DNA from: Streptomyces albogriseolus
GTDB taxonomy: Bacteria; Actinomycetota; Actinomycetes; Streptomycetales; Streptomycetaceae
Length of the DNA: 64,000 nt
Reading direction: 5' to 3'
Assembly (NCBI GenBank): GCA_014650475.1
Contig: BMVA01000005.1
Coordinates: 1 to 64,000 of the forward strand
The notes below the pieces were generated by a model, which did no database searches, had not been told where the DNA came from, and worked only from the letters and a program-made list of their open reading frames with translations. The position numbers were made by a program, and so were the translations under genes. Positions 8,580-17,552 of this stretch are shown in pieces (position 1 is the first letter of the stretch; each line of letters opens with the position of its first letter).

Positions 8580-9427
8580 TACCTCCCGGTCACGGCGCCA
8601 GCATCCACCCCCTGCACCCCGAAAACCGATTGAGTCTTCTGCCCGGTCGGATGGTCACGTCCAACGAGGGTGACGGAGATGTACCACCCCTCTGGCCCAG
8701 CGACGAGCCGGCCACGGCCGAGCTGTGGACGCGGATACACGCCGAACACGGGCGCTGCGGCCTCTTGCCGCTGCTGCTCGACTCGCTGGATCCGAACGAC
8801 GGCGGATTCCGTCCGTGGGGATCCAGAGAGGTCTTTCCCGAGCATATGACCTCCCCTGCACGCCACGACTCTGCCAGCCTCCTCGCACGATGGTGGGCGA
8901 CCTATACAGCCGTCGACGAAGACGACGACATGCTCGACACCGACAGGCGCTTCGCCGTCACGGCTCCGTTCGGGCAGACCTGGCCCGGGCTCGCGCCCCA
9001 TCGGGCGACGACAACGAGCCCCGATCAGCTGGCCGCCGAGTCGCGCAGGAGTTCTGTGCCGACCATCCACAGGTACGTCTGGGGCTCGTCGCCGCAGCAT
9101 CCGGCGCCGAGGCTCTGACAGCTGTGGGCTGCGCCGGCCCCCTGCCACTACGACCACGACACCGCGAAGTTCTCCACGGTCGTCTGCGACTGGGAACACC
9201 GGTCCGGACCGGTTCGGTTCGGCGCCCGTGTCGTCGCCGTCGGGTTTTCCACGCTGCACCTCAGTGTCGCTGCACCGCCTGCGGACGAGCGTGAGGCTCT
9301 CCTGGTGTCGGCCGAGCACTTCGCGTTCTGCCCAGACAACATCTGGCAGGGCAGCAGCCCGTACACACTGGCCGCATACGCCGAGCGGATCACTGGCGCC
9401 CGCCGCAGGGACTTCTGGTGGGACTGA
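8576..9427 (+). pseudogene. DUF4253 protein broken by two frameshifts
   Basis: Family sequence runs in three frames. The first goes from VIPPGHGASIHPLHPENRL (GTG at 8576) through DTDRRFAVTAPFGQTWPGL to SPDQLAAE. The second begins near 9040 (VAQEFCADHPQVRLGLVAAA). The third begins near 9135 (YDHDTAKFSTVVCDWE) and runs through CPDNIWQGSSPYTLAAYAER to a TGA at 9425-9427. Joined, they give a full-length DUF4253 protein of about 280 aa. The gene was coupled to the preceding one by a GTGA overlap, and has since decayed (or the assembly contains indels here). Confidence 0.75.
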
Positions 9428-9536
9428 TCCTGTCCGCAAACGCCCAAATGGGAGCTGGCCTACAGGGGGTGCAGGGGCTTCAGGCGGCGGACAGTCTGTG
9501 CCACCAGTGACTGCAGCCGTCGGAGCAGAAGCGCTC

Positions 9537-9995
9537 GCAGCGTCATGCGTCGGCGATCGCGAGTACCGCGTCGAGGACGACAGCGACGACGCCCCCCGCA
9601 TCGAGGACGGCGAGCACGTCGTCCGCATCAGGACCGACGACTCGGGCAAGGCCACGGCGCCGACCCTGACCGCCGGTGAGGGCACGGGCTCGTACACGGT
9701 CACCGCGTCAGTCGGTGACGCCATGACCCAGTTCGCGGTCGAGTTCGTCGCCGGTGACGGGCCCTCGGCGTCCCCGAGCGCGTCGCCCAGCACGAGCACC
9801 TCGGGCACGACCAGCGGCACCGGCTCCTCGACCACGGGCGGCACGTCGACGGACCTCGACAGCGGCAGCTCCGCCTCGACCGGCACCGGTGGCATCGGCC
9901 TCCTCCTCGCGGCGGCCGCGGCCCTGGCCACGGTGGGCTTCGCGGCGTTCCACCTCGCCCCGCGCCGGAGGCTTCGCTCGCGCGACAACTCGTGA
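9537..9995 (+). pseudogene. 3' fragment of a repeat-type surface protein
   Basis: The recognisable part has an immunoglobulin-like strand pattern (ATAPTLTAGEGTGSYTVTAS, then FAVEFVAG), a Ser/Thr/Gly/Pro-rich stalk of about 45 residues, a hydrophobic segment GIGLLLAAAAALATVGFAAF and a basic tail PRRRLRSR. This is the C-terminal end of an exported, membrane-anchored cell-surface protein. The N-terminus, signal peptide and any effector part are absent, and no start or ribosome-binding site is convincing. A polymorphic-toxin origin is possible given the neighbours but cannot be shown. Confidence 0.55.
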
Positions 9996-10007
9996 CGCGG
10001 CGGCACA

Positions 10008-10074
10008 GCGACTGACACCAGGCGTCACCGCGACTGACAGCACGTGTCACCGCGACTGCCCGTACCCGGTCACC
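10008..10074. repeat. Short direct repeats downstream of the surface-protein fragment
   Basis: Two 22-bp units, 10008-10029 and 10030-10051, share GCGACTGACA and GTCACC ends. A third, diverged 23-bp unit (10052-10074) starts GCGACTG and ends TCACC and forms part of the hairpin at 10057-10085. Each unit contains a small inverted core (GTGTCACC against GCGACTGACA is not perfect). Confidence 0.5.
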
Positions 10075-10085
10075 GGGTGCGGGCA
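10057..10085 (+). terminator. Hairpin terminator
   Basis: Bases 10057-10069 pair with 10073-10085 (13 bp with one G-T wobble) around a TCA loop. The hairpin lies 62 bases after the surface-protein fragment and well before the TerB gene, consistent with a rho-independent-like terminator lacking a T-run. Confidence 0.6.
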
Positions 10086-10227
10086 ATCACCGTTTCGGGC
10101 GCCGGAGAAACAGGTGATGAGAGAGGTGCGCGTTTTGCGGAACCTTTGCCCGGGGGCGGGCGTTGGGCCAGTGAGCGCGCGGGAGCGGGTTCGCGAGATG
10201 ACTTCCGACGATGACCGAGGTGACTCA

Positions 10228-10776
10228 ATGGCAGTCTGGGACAAGCTCAAGGACCAGGCCAAGGCTCTCCAGCAGAATCAGGGCGGGCGTGGCGCCACCG
10301 GTGGGCACAGCGGGGGGACGAGGTCCGGCGGTGGCAGCAAGGCCCAGCTGATCGGTGTGCTGAAGACGCAGCTCGGCTCGCTGAAGACCGAGTTGAAGAG
10401 CGGTGCCTACCGGGACGCGAGCATGGCGGTGTGCGCGCTGGTCGCGGCGGCCGACGGGCAGGTGGATCCGGCCGAGCGGCAGCAGGTCGAGTCGATGATC
10501 CTCAGCAACGATGTGCTCCAGAACTTCCCGCCGGAGCAGCTGCGGCAGCGTTTCAACAAGCACGTCGACCAGCTCACGATGAACTTCCAGCACGGCAAGG
10601 CCGAGGCCATGCAGGAGATCGCCAAGGCCGCCAAGAAGCCCACCGAGGCCCGGGCCGTGATCCAGACCGGCATGGTCATCGCCGGTGCCGACGGCCACTT
10701 CACCCAGGCAGAGGCGACAGTCCTGCGCGAGGCCTGCACGACACTGGGGCTGTCCCCGGCCGAATTCCAGCTCTGA
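10228..10776 (+). CDS. TerB-family tellurite-resistance-like protein
   Basis: The 182-aa protein has an N-terminal Gly-rich linker (residues 15-35) and then a TerB-like helical domain: MAVCALVAAADGQVDPAERQ near 60-80 and VIAGADGHFTQAEATVLREA near 150-170. The two Asp-Gly loops are the acidic metal-binding sites characteristic of the family. TerB proteins act in metal-linked stress or defence modules at the membrane; here no other ter gene is adjacent. ATG at 10228 follows GAGG at 10216-10219. The gene is intact and isolated between pseudogenes and an IS. Confidence 0.82.
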   Translation: MAVWDKLKDQAKALQQNQGGRGATGGHSGGTRSGGGSKAQLIGVLKTQLGSLKTELKSGAYRDASMAVCALVAAADGQVDPAERQQVESMILSNDVLQNFPPEQLRQRFNKHVDQLTMNFQHGKAEAMQEIAKAAKKPTEARAVIQTGMVIAGADGHFTQAEATVLREACTTLGLSPAEFQL

Positions 10777-10871
10777 AACCCGGCTCTGATACGACCCCTG
10801 CGACCGCTCTGATCAGCGATCCGGCTTGGGCCTGTGTGAGGTCGTGATCAATCTCGGGTTTACTGATCGTT

Positions 10872-11713
10872 TCAATATGAGGTGCGCAAGCGGCGGCAGA
10901 TGAGGCTGCAGGCCAATTGGAGCAGGCCCTGGTGGAGCTCGGCGCGTCGTTCGTAGCGGATGCGGAGTCGTTTGAACTGGTGCAGCCAGGCGAAGGCGCG
11001 CTCGACCACCCAGCGCACCTTGCCCAGTCCGGAGCCGTGGGCGACGCCTCGTCGGGCGATCACGGGTTTGATACCCCGCTTCCACAGCAGACGGCGGTAC
11101 TTGTCGAAGTCGTAGCCCCGGTCGGCGTACAGGCGCCGGGGCTTGCGACGGGGGCGTCCCCGCCGGCCCCGGATCGGCGAGACGGCGTCGAGCAGCGGCA
11201 TGAGTTGGGTGACGTCGTGCCGGTTGCCGCCGGTGAGGGTGACGGCGAGCGGGGTTCCGTGGCGGTCGACGATCAGGTGGTCCTTGGAGCCGGGACGGGC
11301 ACGGTCGACGGGCGAGGGGCCGACGTGATCCCCCCTTTGAGGGCCCGGACGTGCGACCCGTCCGCGGAGCAGTCGTCCAGGTCCAACGAGCCCGCGCGGC
11401 GCAGCTCGGTCAGCAGGGTCGCGTGCAGGTTTGGCCAGACCCCGGCCTCGGTCCAGTCCCTCAGTCGGCGCCAGGCCGTCACCCCGGAACAGCCCACCGT
11501 CTCCGCCGGGACATCCCGCCAGGCGACACCGGTCCGCAGCACGAACAAGACGCCGGCAAGTGCTGTTCGGTCAGGAACACGCAACCGTCCGGGATAGCGT
11601 CGGCGCCGTTCGGGAGCGGGTGGCAACAGGGGAGCCACCCGCTCCCACAGGTCGTCAGGAACAAGATCAGCACGCACTCCGGACACCCTGCCGACCAAGA
11701 TCGTTGAACACAA
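10872..11713 (-). CDS. IS5-family transposase made by -1 frameshifting (OrfA-OrfB)
   Basis: OrfA (11713-11273) starts MCSTILVGRVSGVRADLVPD and carries the DUF4096 helix-turn-helix region (LRDWTEAGVWPNLHATLLTE). OrfB, in the -1 frame, carries the DDE domain: DRARPGSKDHLIVDRHG, LYADRGYDFD and the Glu in VERAFAWL. The frames join at AAAGGGGGG on the minus strand (plus-strand bases 11330-11338), a classical -1 slippery run: ...RALKGG in OrfA continues as DHVGPSPVDR in OrfB. Both halves look intact, so this element may be active. Confidence 0.8.
11330..11338 (-). promoter_or_regulatory. Programmed -1 frameshift site
   Basis: The minus strand reads AAAGGGGGG exactly where the OrfA and OrfB reading frames of the IS5 transposase overlap. 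The phase difference between the two frames is -1, as required. Confidence 0.7.
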
Positions 11714-11771
11714 GACCAGCAGCTCAACTGATTCTGATTGATCAGTACAGCAGGCCCTGGAAAGCGGAGGG

Positions 11772-12365
11772 TCACCCCGTGACGTGGAACTCGTTCCCGC
11801 TGGCGTCGAGGAACTCGCCGGGTTCCCAGTCGCGTTGGGTGACCTCCAGCCGCAGCCTGTTCCGCGCTTCCTTCGGCGCCGCCGGCGGCCCCATCACCAG
11901 CGAGACCGTACTGGCGGGACTCCGGCGCAACCGGACACCCCAGTCGTGGGACTCGACCGCGTGCCAGTCGGCTTGGGACTGCCAGAAGGCCCACTGTGCG
12001 TAGCGGTCCTCCTCCGCGACGTCGAGGCAGATCGCGACGAGGCCGGAGTCGGCAAGCACGCCGGGGTGACCAGGACGCAGCACGCAGAACTCGTTGCCCT
12101 CCGGGTCGGCCAGCACGTCCCATGGGACGTCCCCCTGGCCAATGTCGACCTGCGTCGCACCGAGTGTGAGCAGGCGCGCCACCTCGGCCTGCCAGTCCGG
12201 CCCCCCGGCCAGGTCGATGTGAAGTCGGTTCTTGTGCGCCATCTTCGGCTTCGCGGTCGGCACGAACCGCAGTTGCAGGCCGCCCATCTGGCCTCGCGTC
12301 GCATCCAACCAGAAACGGTCCATACGCACGGCATCCAGCGCGTCGATCACGATCCCAGTCAGCAT
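11772..12365 (-). CDS. VOC-family (glyoxalase/bleomycin-resistance fold) protein
   Basis: The 197-aa protein has two tandem VOC modules: residues 1-105 (MLTGIVIDALDAVRMDRFWL ... HIDLAGGPDWQAEVARLLTLG ... DPEGNEFCVL) and 110-197 (VAICLDVAEEDRYAQWAFWQ ... FLDASGNEFHVTG). The DPEGNEF and DASGNEF turns are the usual metal-binding Glu positions. ATG at 12365 follows GGGGGA. Members include glyoxalases and antibiotic-binding proteins; the ligand here is unknown. The gene lies between two ends of the same IS5 element, so it may have been carried by, or trapped between, insertions. Confidence 0.78.
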   Translation of the reverse strand: MLTGIVIDALDAVRMDRFWLDATRGQMGGLQLRFVPTAKPKMAHKNRLHIDLAGGPDWQAEVARLLTLGATQVDIGQGDVPWDVLADPEGNEFCVLRPGHPGVLADSGLVAICLDVAEEDRYAQWAFWQSQADWHAVESHDWGVRLRRSPASTVSLVMGPPAAPKEARNRLRLEVTQRDWEPGEFLDASGNEFHVTG

Positions 12366-12419
12366 CCCATTCCCCCAAGCCGTCAAACCGGTCGCCTGCT
12401 CATTGTGGCCGCCGCTGTC

Positions 12420-12530
12420 GGTGCCAGCCCTGGGCCCACAGGTCGGGAGCACGCATCCCGGACACACTGCCGACCAAGATCGCCGAGCGCAAGACCAGCA
12501 GCTCAACTCATTCTGAAACGATCAGTAAGA
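12420..12530 (-). mobile_element. Truncated end of the same IS5-family element
   Basis: On the minus strand this begins TTACTGATCGTTTCAGAATG, nearly identical to the terminal repeat of the element at 10861-11747, and runs on through AILVGSVSGMRAPDLW, matching the OrfA N-terminus (TILVGRVSGVRADLVPDDLW) before homology stops. About 110 bases remain. Confidence 0.75.
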
Positions 12531-12546
12531 ACATCATGGCGCGTCA

Positions 12547-13005
12547 TCACCGAGCCCTGACAGTGATCCGGGCGTAGTCGTATCCCCCGGGCGCAACTGA
12601 GGAGTTGTAGGTGACCGTGAACATGCGCCGTACGTCGCCGAAACGATCCGAGTACGTGACCTCCGACGGGCTGGTGCGCGTCGGCTTCGCCGCGATGTCG
12701 TACGTACGGAGGAAGTCCTCGACGCTGGAGTCCTGGCCGTTGCCCACCTGGTACCGGAGCACCGCCGTGCCGTTGTCCTCCAACTCGGCGTGCGTCGGCA
12801 CGTAGTAGCGCCCCGCGGCTTCGTGCTGATCGTGGTGCATGCCCGCCTTGCGTTCCACGGCCTCCTGCGGTGTGTCCCCAGCCGACGTGAACAGCATGTA
12901 GCCGGCCCAGACGCTCGCGCCGAGCGCCCACACCGCACACAAGGCAAGGAGCCACGTCAGCCACCTACGCCGCCCCGGGCTGGGGCTCGTGGCTCCTGAA
13001 CGCAT
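12547..13005 (-). CDS. Membrane-anchored hypothetical protein
   Basis: The 152-aa protein has a basic N-terminus (PSPGRRR), one membrane segment at residues 15-38 (WLTWLLALCAVWALGASVWA) and an extracytoplasmic domain with alternating strands ending YDYARITVRAR. I do not recognise the domain. The ATG at 13005 is the natural start. It follows the truncated IS5 end directly, and a decayed ISL3 fragment lies upstream, so it sits between mobile debris but is itself unbroken. Confidence 0.62.
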   Translation of the reverse strand: MRSGATSPSPGRRRWLTWLLALCAVWALGASVWAGYMLFTSAGDTPQEAVERKAGMHHDQHEAAGRYYVPTHAELEDNGTAVLRYQVGNGQDSSVEDFLRTYDIAAKPTRTSPSEVTYSDRFGDVRRMFTVTYNSSVAPGGYDYARITVRAR

Positions 13006-13059
13006 CCTCGCTCGCTTCCTGTGCGGACGCCGCTCTCTGCGCGGTCGTTCGACACGCTC

Positions 13060-13228
13060 GCGGCCGGCATCAACCGCGACCGCGACGCGTCACCGCCGGC
13101 CTGATCCTGCCCTGAAACTCCGGCGTCGTCGAAGGGCCACGTCAACCGGATCAAGATACTCAAGCGCCAGATGTTCGGCCGGGCTCGCTTCGCAGCGGCT
13201 CCGCAAGCGGGTCCTCCTCGCCTCGTGA
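13060..13228 (+). pseudogene. ISL3-family transposase C-terminal remnant
   Basis: Across shifted frames this stretch encodes the end of an ISL3 transposase: AAGINRDRD, then VVEGHVNRIKILKRQMF, then LRKRVLLAS. The same residues occur in the larger copy at 14342-15960 on the opposite strand (SGVVEGHVNRIKMLTRQMF). At least two indels interrupt it. Confidence 0.7.
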
Positions 13229-13289
13229 CCGATGTCAGTGACTCCTGAAAGCATGCCATCGTCCGAGACAGCCCTATCAGGAGCAGTGC

Positions 13290-13706
13290 ATGGGAACGTG
13301 GGGAACCGGCCCCTTCGACAGCGACCTCGCCGCGGACTTCGTCGATGCACTCGAAGGACTCACCCACCACCAGGCCATCCACCTGCTGGAGCGAGCATTT
13401 CAGCGAGTCACCGACTCGGGAGAACGCGTCGATGGCGGAGACGGGGCCGAAGCCGTTGCCGCCAGTGCTCTCGTCGCGAGCACCCTCCCGGACAGTCCCA
13501 TCGTGATTGCCCCGGACGACGGCCCCAGGGAACCGCTGCCCGAACTGCCCGCCTTCCTGCGCGCGTCGGCGAGACTCGCACTGGACCGGGTTCTCCAGGA
13601 CGGATCAGAGATGGCAATCGGCTGGGTGGACAGCGCTGACGCTGACCAGTGGCGCCAGGAAGTACGGCAGATCCTCCAAGCACTCGGAACACCCACTGAT
13701 CACTGA
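13290..13706 (+). CDS. DUF4259-domain protein
   Basis: The 138-aa protein starts MGTWGTGPFDSDLAADFVDA, the hallmark N-terminus of DUF4259, and continues with a helical region (AAEAVAASALVAS equivalent) and a C-terminal ADADQWRQEVRQILQALG helix. ATG at 13290 follows CAGGAG. DUF4259 members are small soluble proteins without known activity that often turn up as lone accessory genes. It lies between an ISL3 scrap and a further hypothetical gene. The gene is intact. Confidence 0.82.
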   Translation: MGTWGTGPFDSDLAADFVDALEGLTHHQAIHLLERAFQRVTDSGERVDGGDGAEAVAASALVASTLPDSPIVIAPDDGPREPLPELPAFLRASARLALDRVLQDGSEMAIGWVDSADADQWRQEVRQILQALGTPTDH

Positions 13707-13878
13707 TCATGACCGCTTCACGGACGTCGTGCCAGAACCACCCGAGGTTCTGGCTCACGTTCCGTGCAGCAGTGACTGAGCGTTGCATCCCGGGAGGTAG
13801 CTGCCTCGCTGGTCAGGGCTGGAGTTGATCCGGCCCTACGAGGCTAGTGTGCTGGTTCACGATCCGAGGAGAGCTGGC

Positions 13879-14337
13879 GTGCTCGACAGACCGCGGGTGG
13901 AGAAAGCCCTTGATGTCCTACATGCCGAGCTGGAGGGCGGGCGGGCGGCGACGGAGTTGACCACTCGGGCTGCATGGCTGGCCTTCATGCGATTCGCGCG
14001 GCAGCGCTTTGCTACCGCGCCGACGCCCGACTCAGACGGCTTGCTCTTCCAGTTCGGCACGTACGCCTTCAGCGGGCGGCCGATGTTCATGGTGGACCTC
14101 ACGCGGCAGTTCGACATCGGTGACGACAGAGGTGAGCACGACCACTACGTACAGGTCCACTGCGAACTTCGCTACGAGTGCGAACCCGTCCTGGATGCCC
14201 TGGGGAGCTTCGACTCCTGGTTCTTCTACGACGCCAATGCGGACCCCGACGAGTGGTTCGCCGCCATGGAGAGGCACCTCGAACTGGTGCTTGCGCGCAG
14301 GCCATCCGGGATCAATGTGTACGAGGAGCCCGTGTAG
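13879..14337 (+). CDS. Hypothetical protein
   Basis: I do not recognise this 152-aa protein. It has a helical N-terminal part (VLDRPRVEKALDVLHAELEG) and a strand-rich centre (GLLFQFGTYAFSGRPMFMVD, then HYVQVHCELRYECE), followed by WFFYDANADPDEWFAAMERH. GTG at 13879 is chosen over ATT/ATG-like starts further upstream because GAGGAGAG lies six bases before it. It abuts the 3' end of the ISL3 pseudogene (14342). The size and acidic composition resemble immunity proteins, which is a weak inference. Confidence 0.62.
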   Translation: MLDRPRVEKALDVLHAELEGGRAATELTTRAAWLAFMRFARQRFATAPTPDSDGLLFQFGTYAFSGRPMFMVDLTRQFDIGDDRGEHDHYVQVHCELRYECEPVLDALGSFDSWFFYDANADPDEWFAAMERHLELVLARRPSGINVYEEPV

Positions 14338-14341
14338 ATCA

Positions 14342-15960
14342 TCACGCCGGCAGGACTCGCTTGCGTAGGAGGGCAAAGCCGGCGCGGGCGAACATCTGGC
14401 GCGTGAGCATCTTGATCCGGTTGACGTGGCCTTCGACCACTCCTGAATTCCAGGGCAGCGTGAGGCCTGCGATGACGGGGTCGCGGTCTCGGTCGATGCC
14501 GGCAGCCAGGGTGTGGAGGCTGGGCAGGTCGTCCTGCCGAAGGGCGAGCCAGTCAGGCAGGCACTCGCCCTGGCCGTCGGTGAGCATGACCGCAAAGGAG
14601 CGGACGTGCCGGGTGAGGGCATCGAGTTCGGGGCAGTGGGTGCGGACGGTCTTGAGCTGGAGCTGTTCGAGCTCGGTGAGGGTTTCCGGGAGTCTGAGGA
14701 TCCATCCGGCGACCGTCCGCGGTGAGGGAGGACGGGCGGTCACCGGCTGCGGCAAGGTGCGCTTCTTGTGCAGGTAGGCGCGGACGCGCTGGTAGCTGCC
14801 TTTGTAGCCGAGGGGCACGCTCTCCTCCCAGAGCTTCCATGCGTTGGTGCACCCTTCGGTCCAGCGATCGTCGAGGTAGGGCTTGTACTCGGCGAGGACG
14901 GAGGGCCGGTTCTGCCACTGAATAGGCCTTCAGGCCTGTCAGCACGGGAGAACCGCTGGACCGTGTTCTGACTCATGCCGAGTTGCCGGGCCACGGACCG
15001 CTTGCTGTGCCCGGCGGCCAGCAGTGCGTGAATGGTGGCGTGCTTGGCGCGGGTCCGCTCAGCGAAGCTGTGCCCGGTCGGCAGCGTGAACTGGACGGCT
15101 TCCTTTCGGAGGCGCGCTCCGGCTCGGGTTCCGGGGTCGCAGGAACGAGGGCTCGGAGGCAGTGGCGGTGCTGGGGGACCGCGCTCGGCGGCTTCGCTCA
15201 GGTTGTGCCACAGATGCCACCGGTCCGCGACCTGGACCGCCTGCGGCGCCCCGGCTGCGGCGCCTTCTGCGAAGAACGGCGCCCGGTCCCGGCAGACGAC
15301 CTCGATACCGGGCCGCTGGGCAAGCCAGGCGGCCAGGCTCGATGCTTCTCGATCAGGCAAGAGATCGATCGGACGGCAGGTTTCGACGTCCACCAGGACA
15401 GTGCCGTAGCGGCGGCCCTTGCGGGTGGCGTACTCGTCGACGCCGACCACCCGCGCTGTCGACACCTCCGGCTCGGGCAGCGCCTCGACCAGCCGCAAGA
15501 CCGTACTCCGGCTGATGGGCATGCTGAGCACGGCAGCCAAGCGGGCGCCGACTCGACCGACCAGGGCAAGGCCGACCGCGGTCAGGGTGGAACGCAGCCG
15601 CTCGGTGCGCTGGCCATACTTGCGGGTCAGGCCGGGTATCTGCTCCACGAACGTCCGGCGCGGGCACTTGGTATTCCGGCGCCGGAACCGCCGGACCCGC
15701 AGCTGAAGTACGACGCTTCGCCCGGCGCTCGGGACATCAGCGAGAAACCGCAGGTAGGAGCTGTGAACCCCGGTCGGGCAGACTCCGCATCCCGGGAAGG
15801 CGGCGCCAGCCATCGTGCACTGTGCGTCGACGCGCTCTCTCTCGATGTCGACGCCCACCGACAGCACCGCGATGTCCGCATTCGCCGGGAATAGCAGCTC
15901 CTTCAGCCGGAGCACGACCTCTTCCACGGCCCAAAGTGTCAGCCCCGCCCCGCTGACCAC
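14342..15960 (-). pseudogene. ISL3-family transposase, frameshifted
   Basis: The 5' part (15960 to about 14925) holds the zinc-binding N-terminus (FPGCGVCPTGVHSSYLRFLA), the catalytic Asp region VVGVDEYATRKGRRYGTVLV and QVADRWHLWHNL, and a helix-turn-helix HSKRSVARQLGMSQNTVQRF. Near 14925 family sequence moves to another frame (QWQNRPSVLAEYK, then PLGYKGSYQRVRAYLHKKR) and ends SGVVEGHVNRIKMLTRQMF to 14342. One base has been lost, so no full protein is made. Terminal repeats are not evident. Confidence 0.82.
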
Positions 15961-16011
15961 CGCCTATTCTCGGGCGACTCCGCATGCCGCTTGGGAACGC
16001 TCAGCCGTCAC

Positions 16012-16136
16012 TCACCGTGGCCACTGCACGGAACCTGAGCCAGAACCCGAGAACGGGGGTCGTTTGTCGATGAGCGCGAGAGGCACCCCGAAGGCGGCCG
16101 CGTCGGTGTGCACGAGTTGGGGAGGCACCCGCCGCT
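16012..16136 (-). other. Coding-like scrap, unrecognised
   Basis: On the minus strand a short frame reads VPPQLVHTDAAAFGVPLALI then DKRPPFSGSGSGS before TGA at 16012-16014. Codon composition looks coding, but it has no credible start. It is probably the 3' end of a gene cut off by the ISL3 insertion. The rest of 15961-16250 holds nothing I can name. Confidence 0.3.
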
Positions 16137-16250
16137 GATCTGATGGGGACACATACTCCGGACTCCGGCGCCGAGCGTTGTGAACCGTGCTGCCGAGATC
16201 GTCACCAGCTGCAAGCAGGCTGGCGGATACGGCCGCAGGCAGGACCTTGC

Positions 16251-17552
16251 CTACACAGCCGCATCGATGGGGCTGTCCCGCTCCGGGAGCAGCTCGGGCA
16301 TCCCCTCCACCAGCACCACGACGCCGATTACCTCACCGGCCTCGGAACGGCCGACCCACACCGGGTAGGTACCGTCCCCGGTCGTCGCGAAGGACACGAG
16401 CTCGCCGCCGGAAACCTCATCCCAGGTGCGCTGCATGAACATGGAATCGTCATCGATGTCCTCGTACCCGTCCAGATCCGACTCCCCCCGGATCAGCCCC
16501 CGCTCGAAGAGCGCGATGAGCGGCTCCCAGGCCCCGGCGTCAGCGAAGCAGCCGGTGGCGCCGTCGGTGTCGAAGCCGGCTATCTGCTGCTCGATGAAGA
16601 GCCGGGGATCGTCTTCCGGACCGAGGGCCATCTCCCAGGTCGCCGCGGGGGTGCCGCTGACGAGCAGGCGGACGGCCGTGGGTTCCGTGGTCGTGACCTC
16701 GGCGTTCCGCCACTCGCAGTGGTAGCTGTAGCGGACCCGCGCCTCGTCGAGTACGTACTCCCCGGGCGGGACGGGGACCGTGATGTGCGGCCCGTCGCCG
16801 TGGTCGATGTCCGGGCCGGAAACGGCCAGCAGCCCGCTGGGTACGCGCAGGGTGCCGACCCGACGCGGCTCCACGACGGTCATCTCGGGGTGGTACCCGT
16901 CGGTCACGCGTACCCCGGGCCGGAACAACTCGTTGATCGGCCCGGGCTGCGCGGGGCGCGGCGGACGCCAGCAGGTGGCGGGGGTGTCTCCGTCACCTGG
17001 TTCGGCTGCCTCGGCCACCTCAGCCGCCTTGACAGCCGGTGGCTCAATGAGCTCGTGTACCTGGGCCGAGAGCAGCGGCCACTCCCCGAAGGCGGGGCGG
17101 TCCATCCAGCGCTCGTCATTCCGGAGTCCGGGCGAGGTGACGTAGGAGCCCCCGCCCTCCCCCTGCCGCTCCTCCGTCCGTCGGCCCCTCCCGTCCGGAA
17201 AGAGGTCCAGGGTGATGCGTGGGCACGCCTTGTCGAACTCCGCCATCTCCGGGCCTGTGTAGTACCAGCCGACGGAGTACCGGCGCAGCAGCAACGACGG
17301 GTCGTCCAGCAGCCGCATGTCCAGGTCGTAGGTGCGGCGACCGTGGGCGTCGTAGACCCACAGCCCGACGTAGTGGTCTCGCCAGGAGACGAGCCGGACT
17401 TCCAGCGGAGCCTCCCGGCCCGGCTCCCGGTACACCACCACGTACGGAAGCCCGGCGGCATCCCGCTCCCGGGCCTGCTCGGCGGACATCGGCCGCCAGG
17501 GCGCGCAAGTCTTCAGGTCCCACGCCTGGGCGTACCCCACCTCGACGACCAT
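16251..17552 (-). CDS. DUF4241-domain protein
   Basis: The 433-aa protein starts MVVEVGYAQAWDLKTCAPWR. Its C-terminal half carries the DUF4241 pattern: RVGTLRVPSGLLAVSGPDID near residue 225, YSYHCEWRNAEVTTTEPTAV near 275, GFDTDGATGCFADAGAWEPL near 330, and a final GVVVLVEGMPELLPE. ATG at 17552 follows GAGGAG. The N-terminal 200 residues are an extra region of unknown fold. DUF4241 is uncharacterised; the conserved GTDGxxGCF-type turn suggests a structural or binding site. The gene is intact, unlike several of its neighbours. Confidence 0.78.
   Translation of the reverse strand: MVVEVGYAQAWDLKTCAPWRPMSAEQARERDAAGLPYVVVYREPGREAPLEVRLVSWRDHYVGLWVYDAHGRRTYDLDMRLLDDPSLLLRRYSVGWYYTGPEMAEFDKACPRITLDLFPDGRGRRTEERQGEGGGSYVTSPGLRNDERWMDRPAFGEWPLLSAQVHELIEPPAVKAAEVAEAAEPGDGDTPATCWRPPRPAQPGPINELFRPGVRVTDGYHPEMTVVEPRRVGTLRVPSGLLAVSGPDIDHGDGPHITVPVPPGEYVLDEARVRYSYHCEWRNAEVTTTEPTAVRLLVSGTPAATWEMALGPEDDPRLFIEQQIAGFDTDGATGCFADAGAWEPLIALFERGLIRGESDLDGYEDIDDDSMFMQRTWDEVSGGELVSFATTGDGTYPVWVGRSEAGEVIGVVVLVEGMPELLPERDSPIDAAV

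Larger units (their letters stand above)
10861..11747 (-). mobile_element. IS5-family element with two-frame transposase, intact ends
   Basis: The terminal inverted repeats both begin TACTGATC reading inward (from 10861 on the plus strand and from 11747 on the minus strand) and stay similar for about 24 bases. The 887-bp element holds one transposase in two frames. A second, isolated copy of the same right end lies at 12420-12530. I could not define a clear target duplication. Confidence 0.8.
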
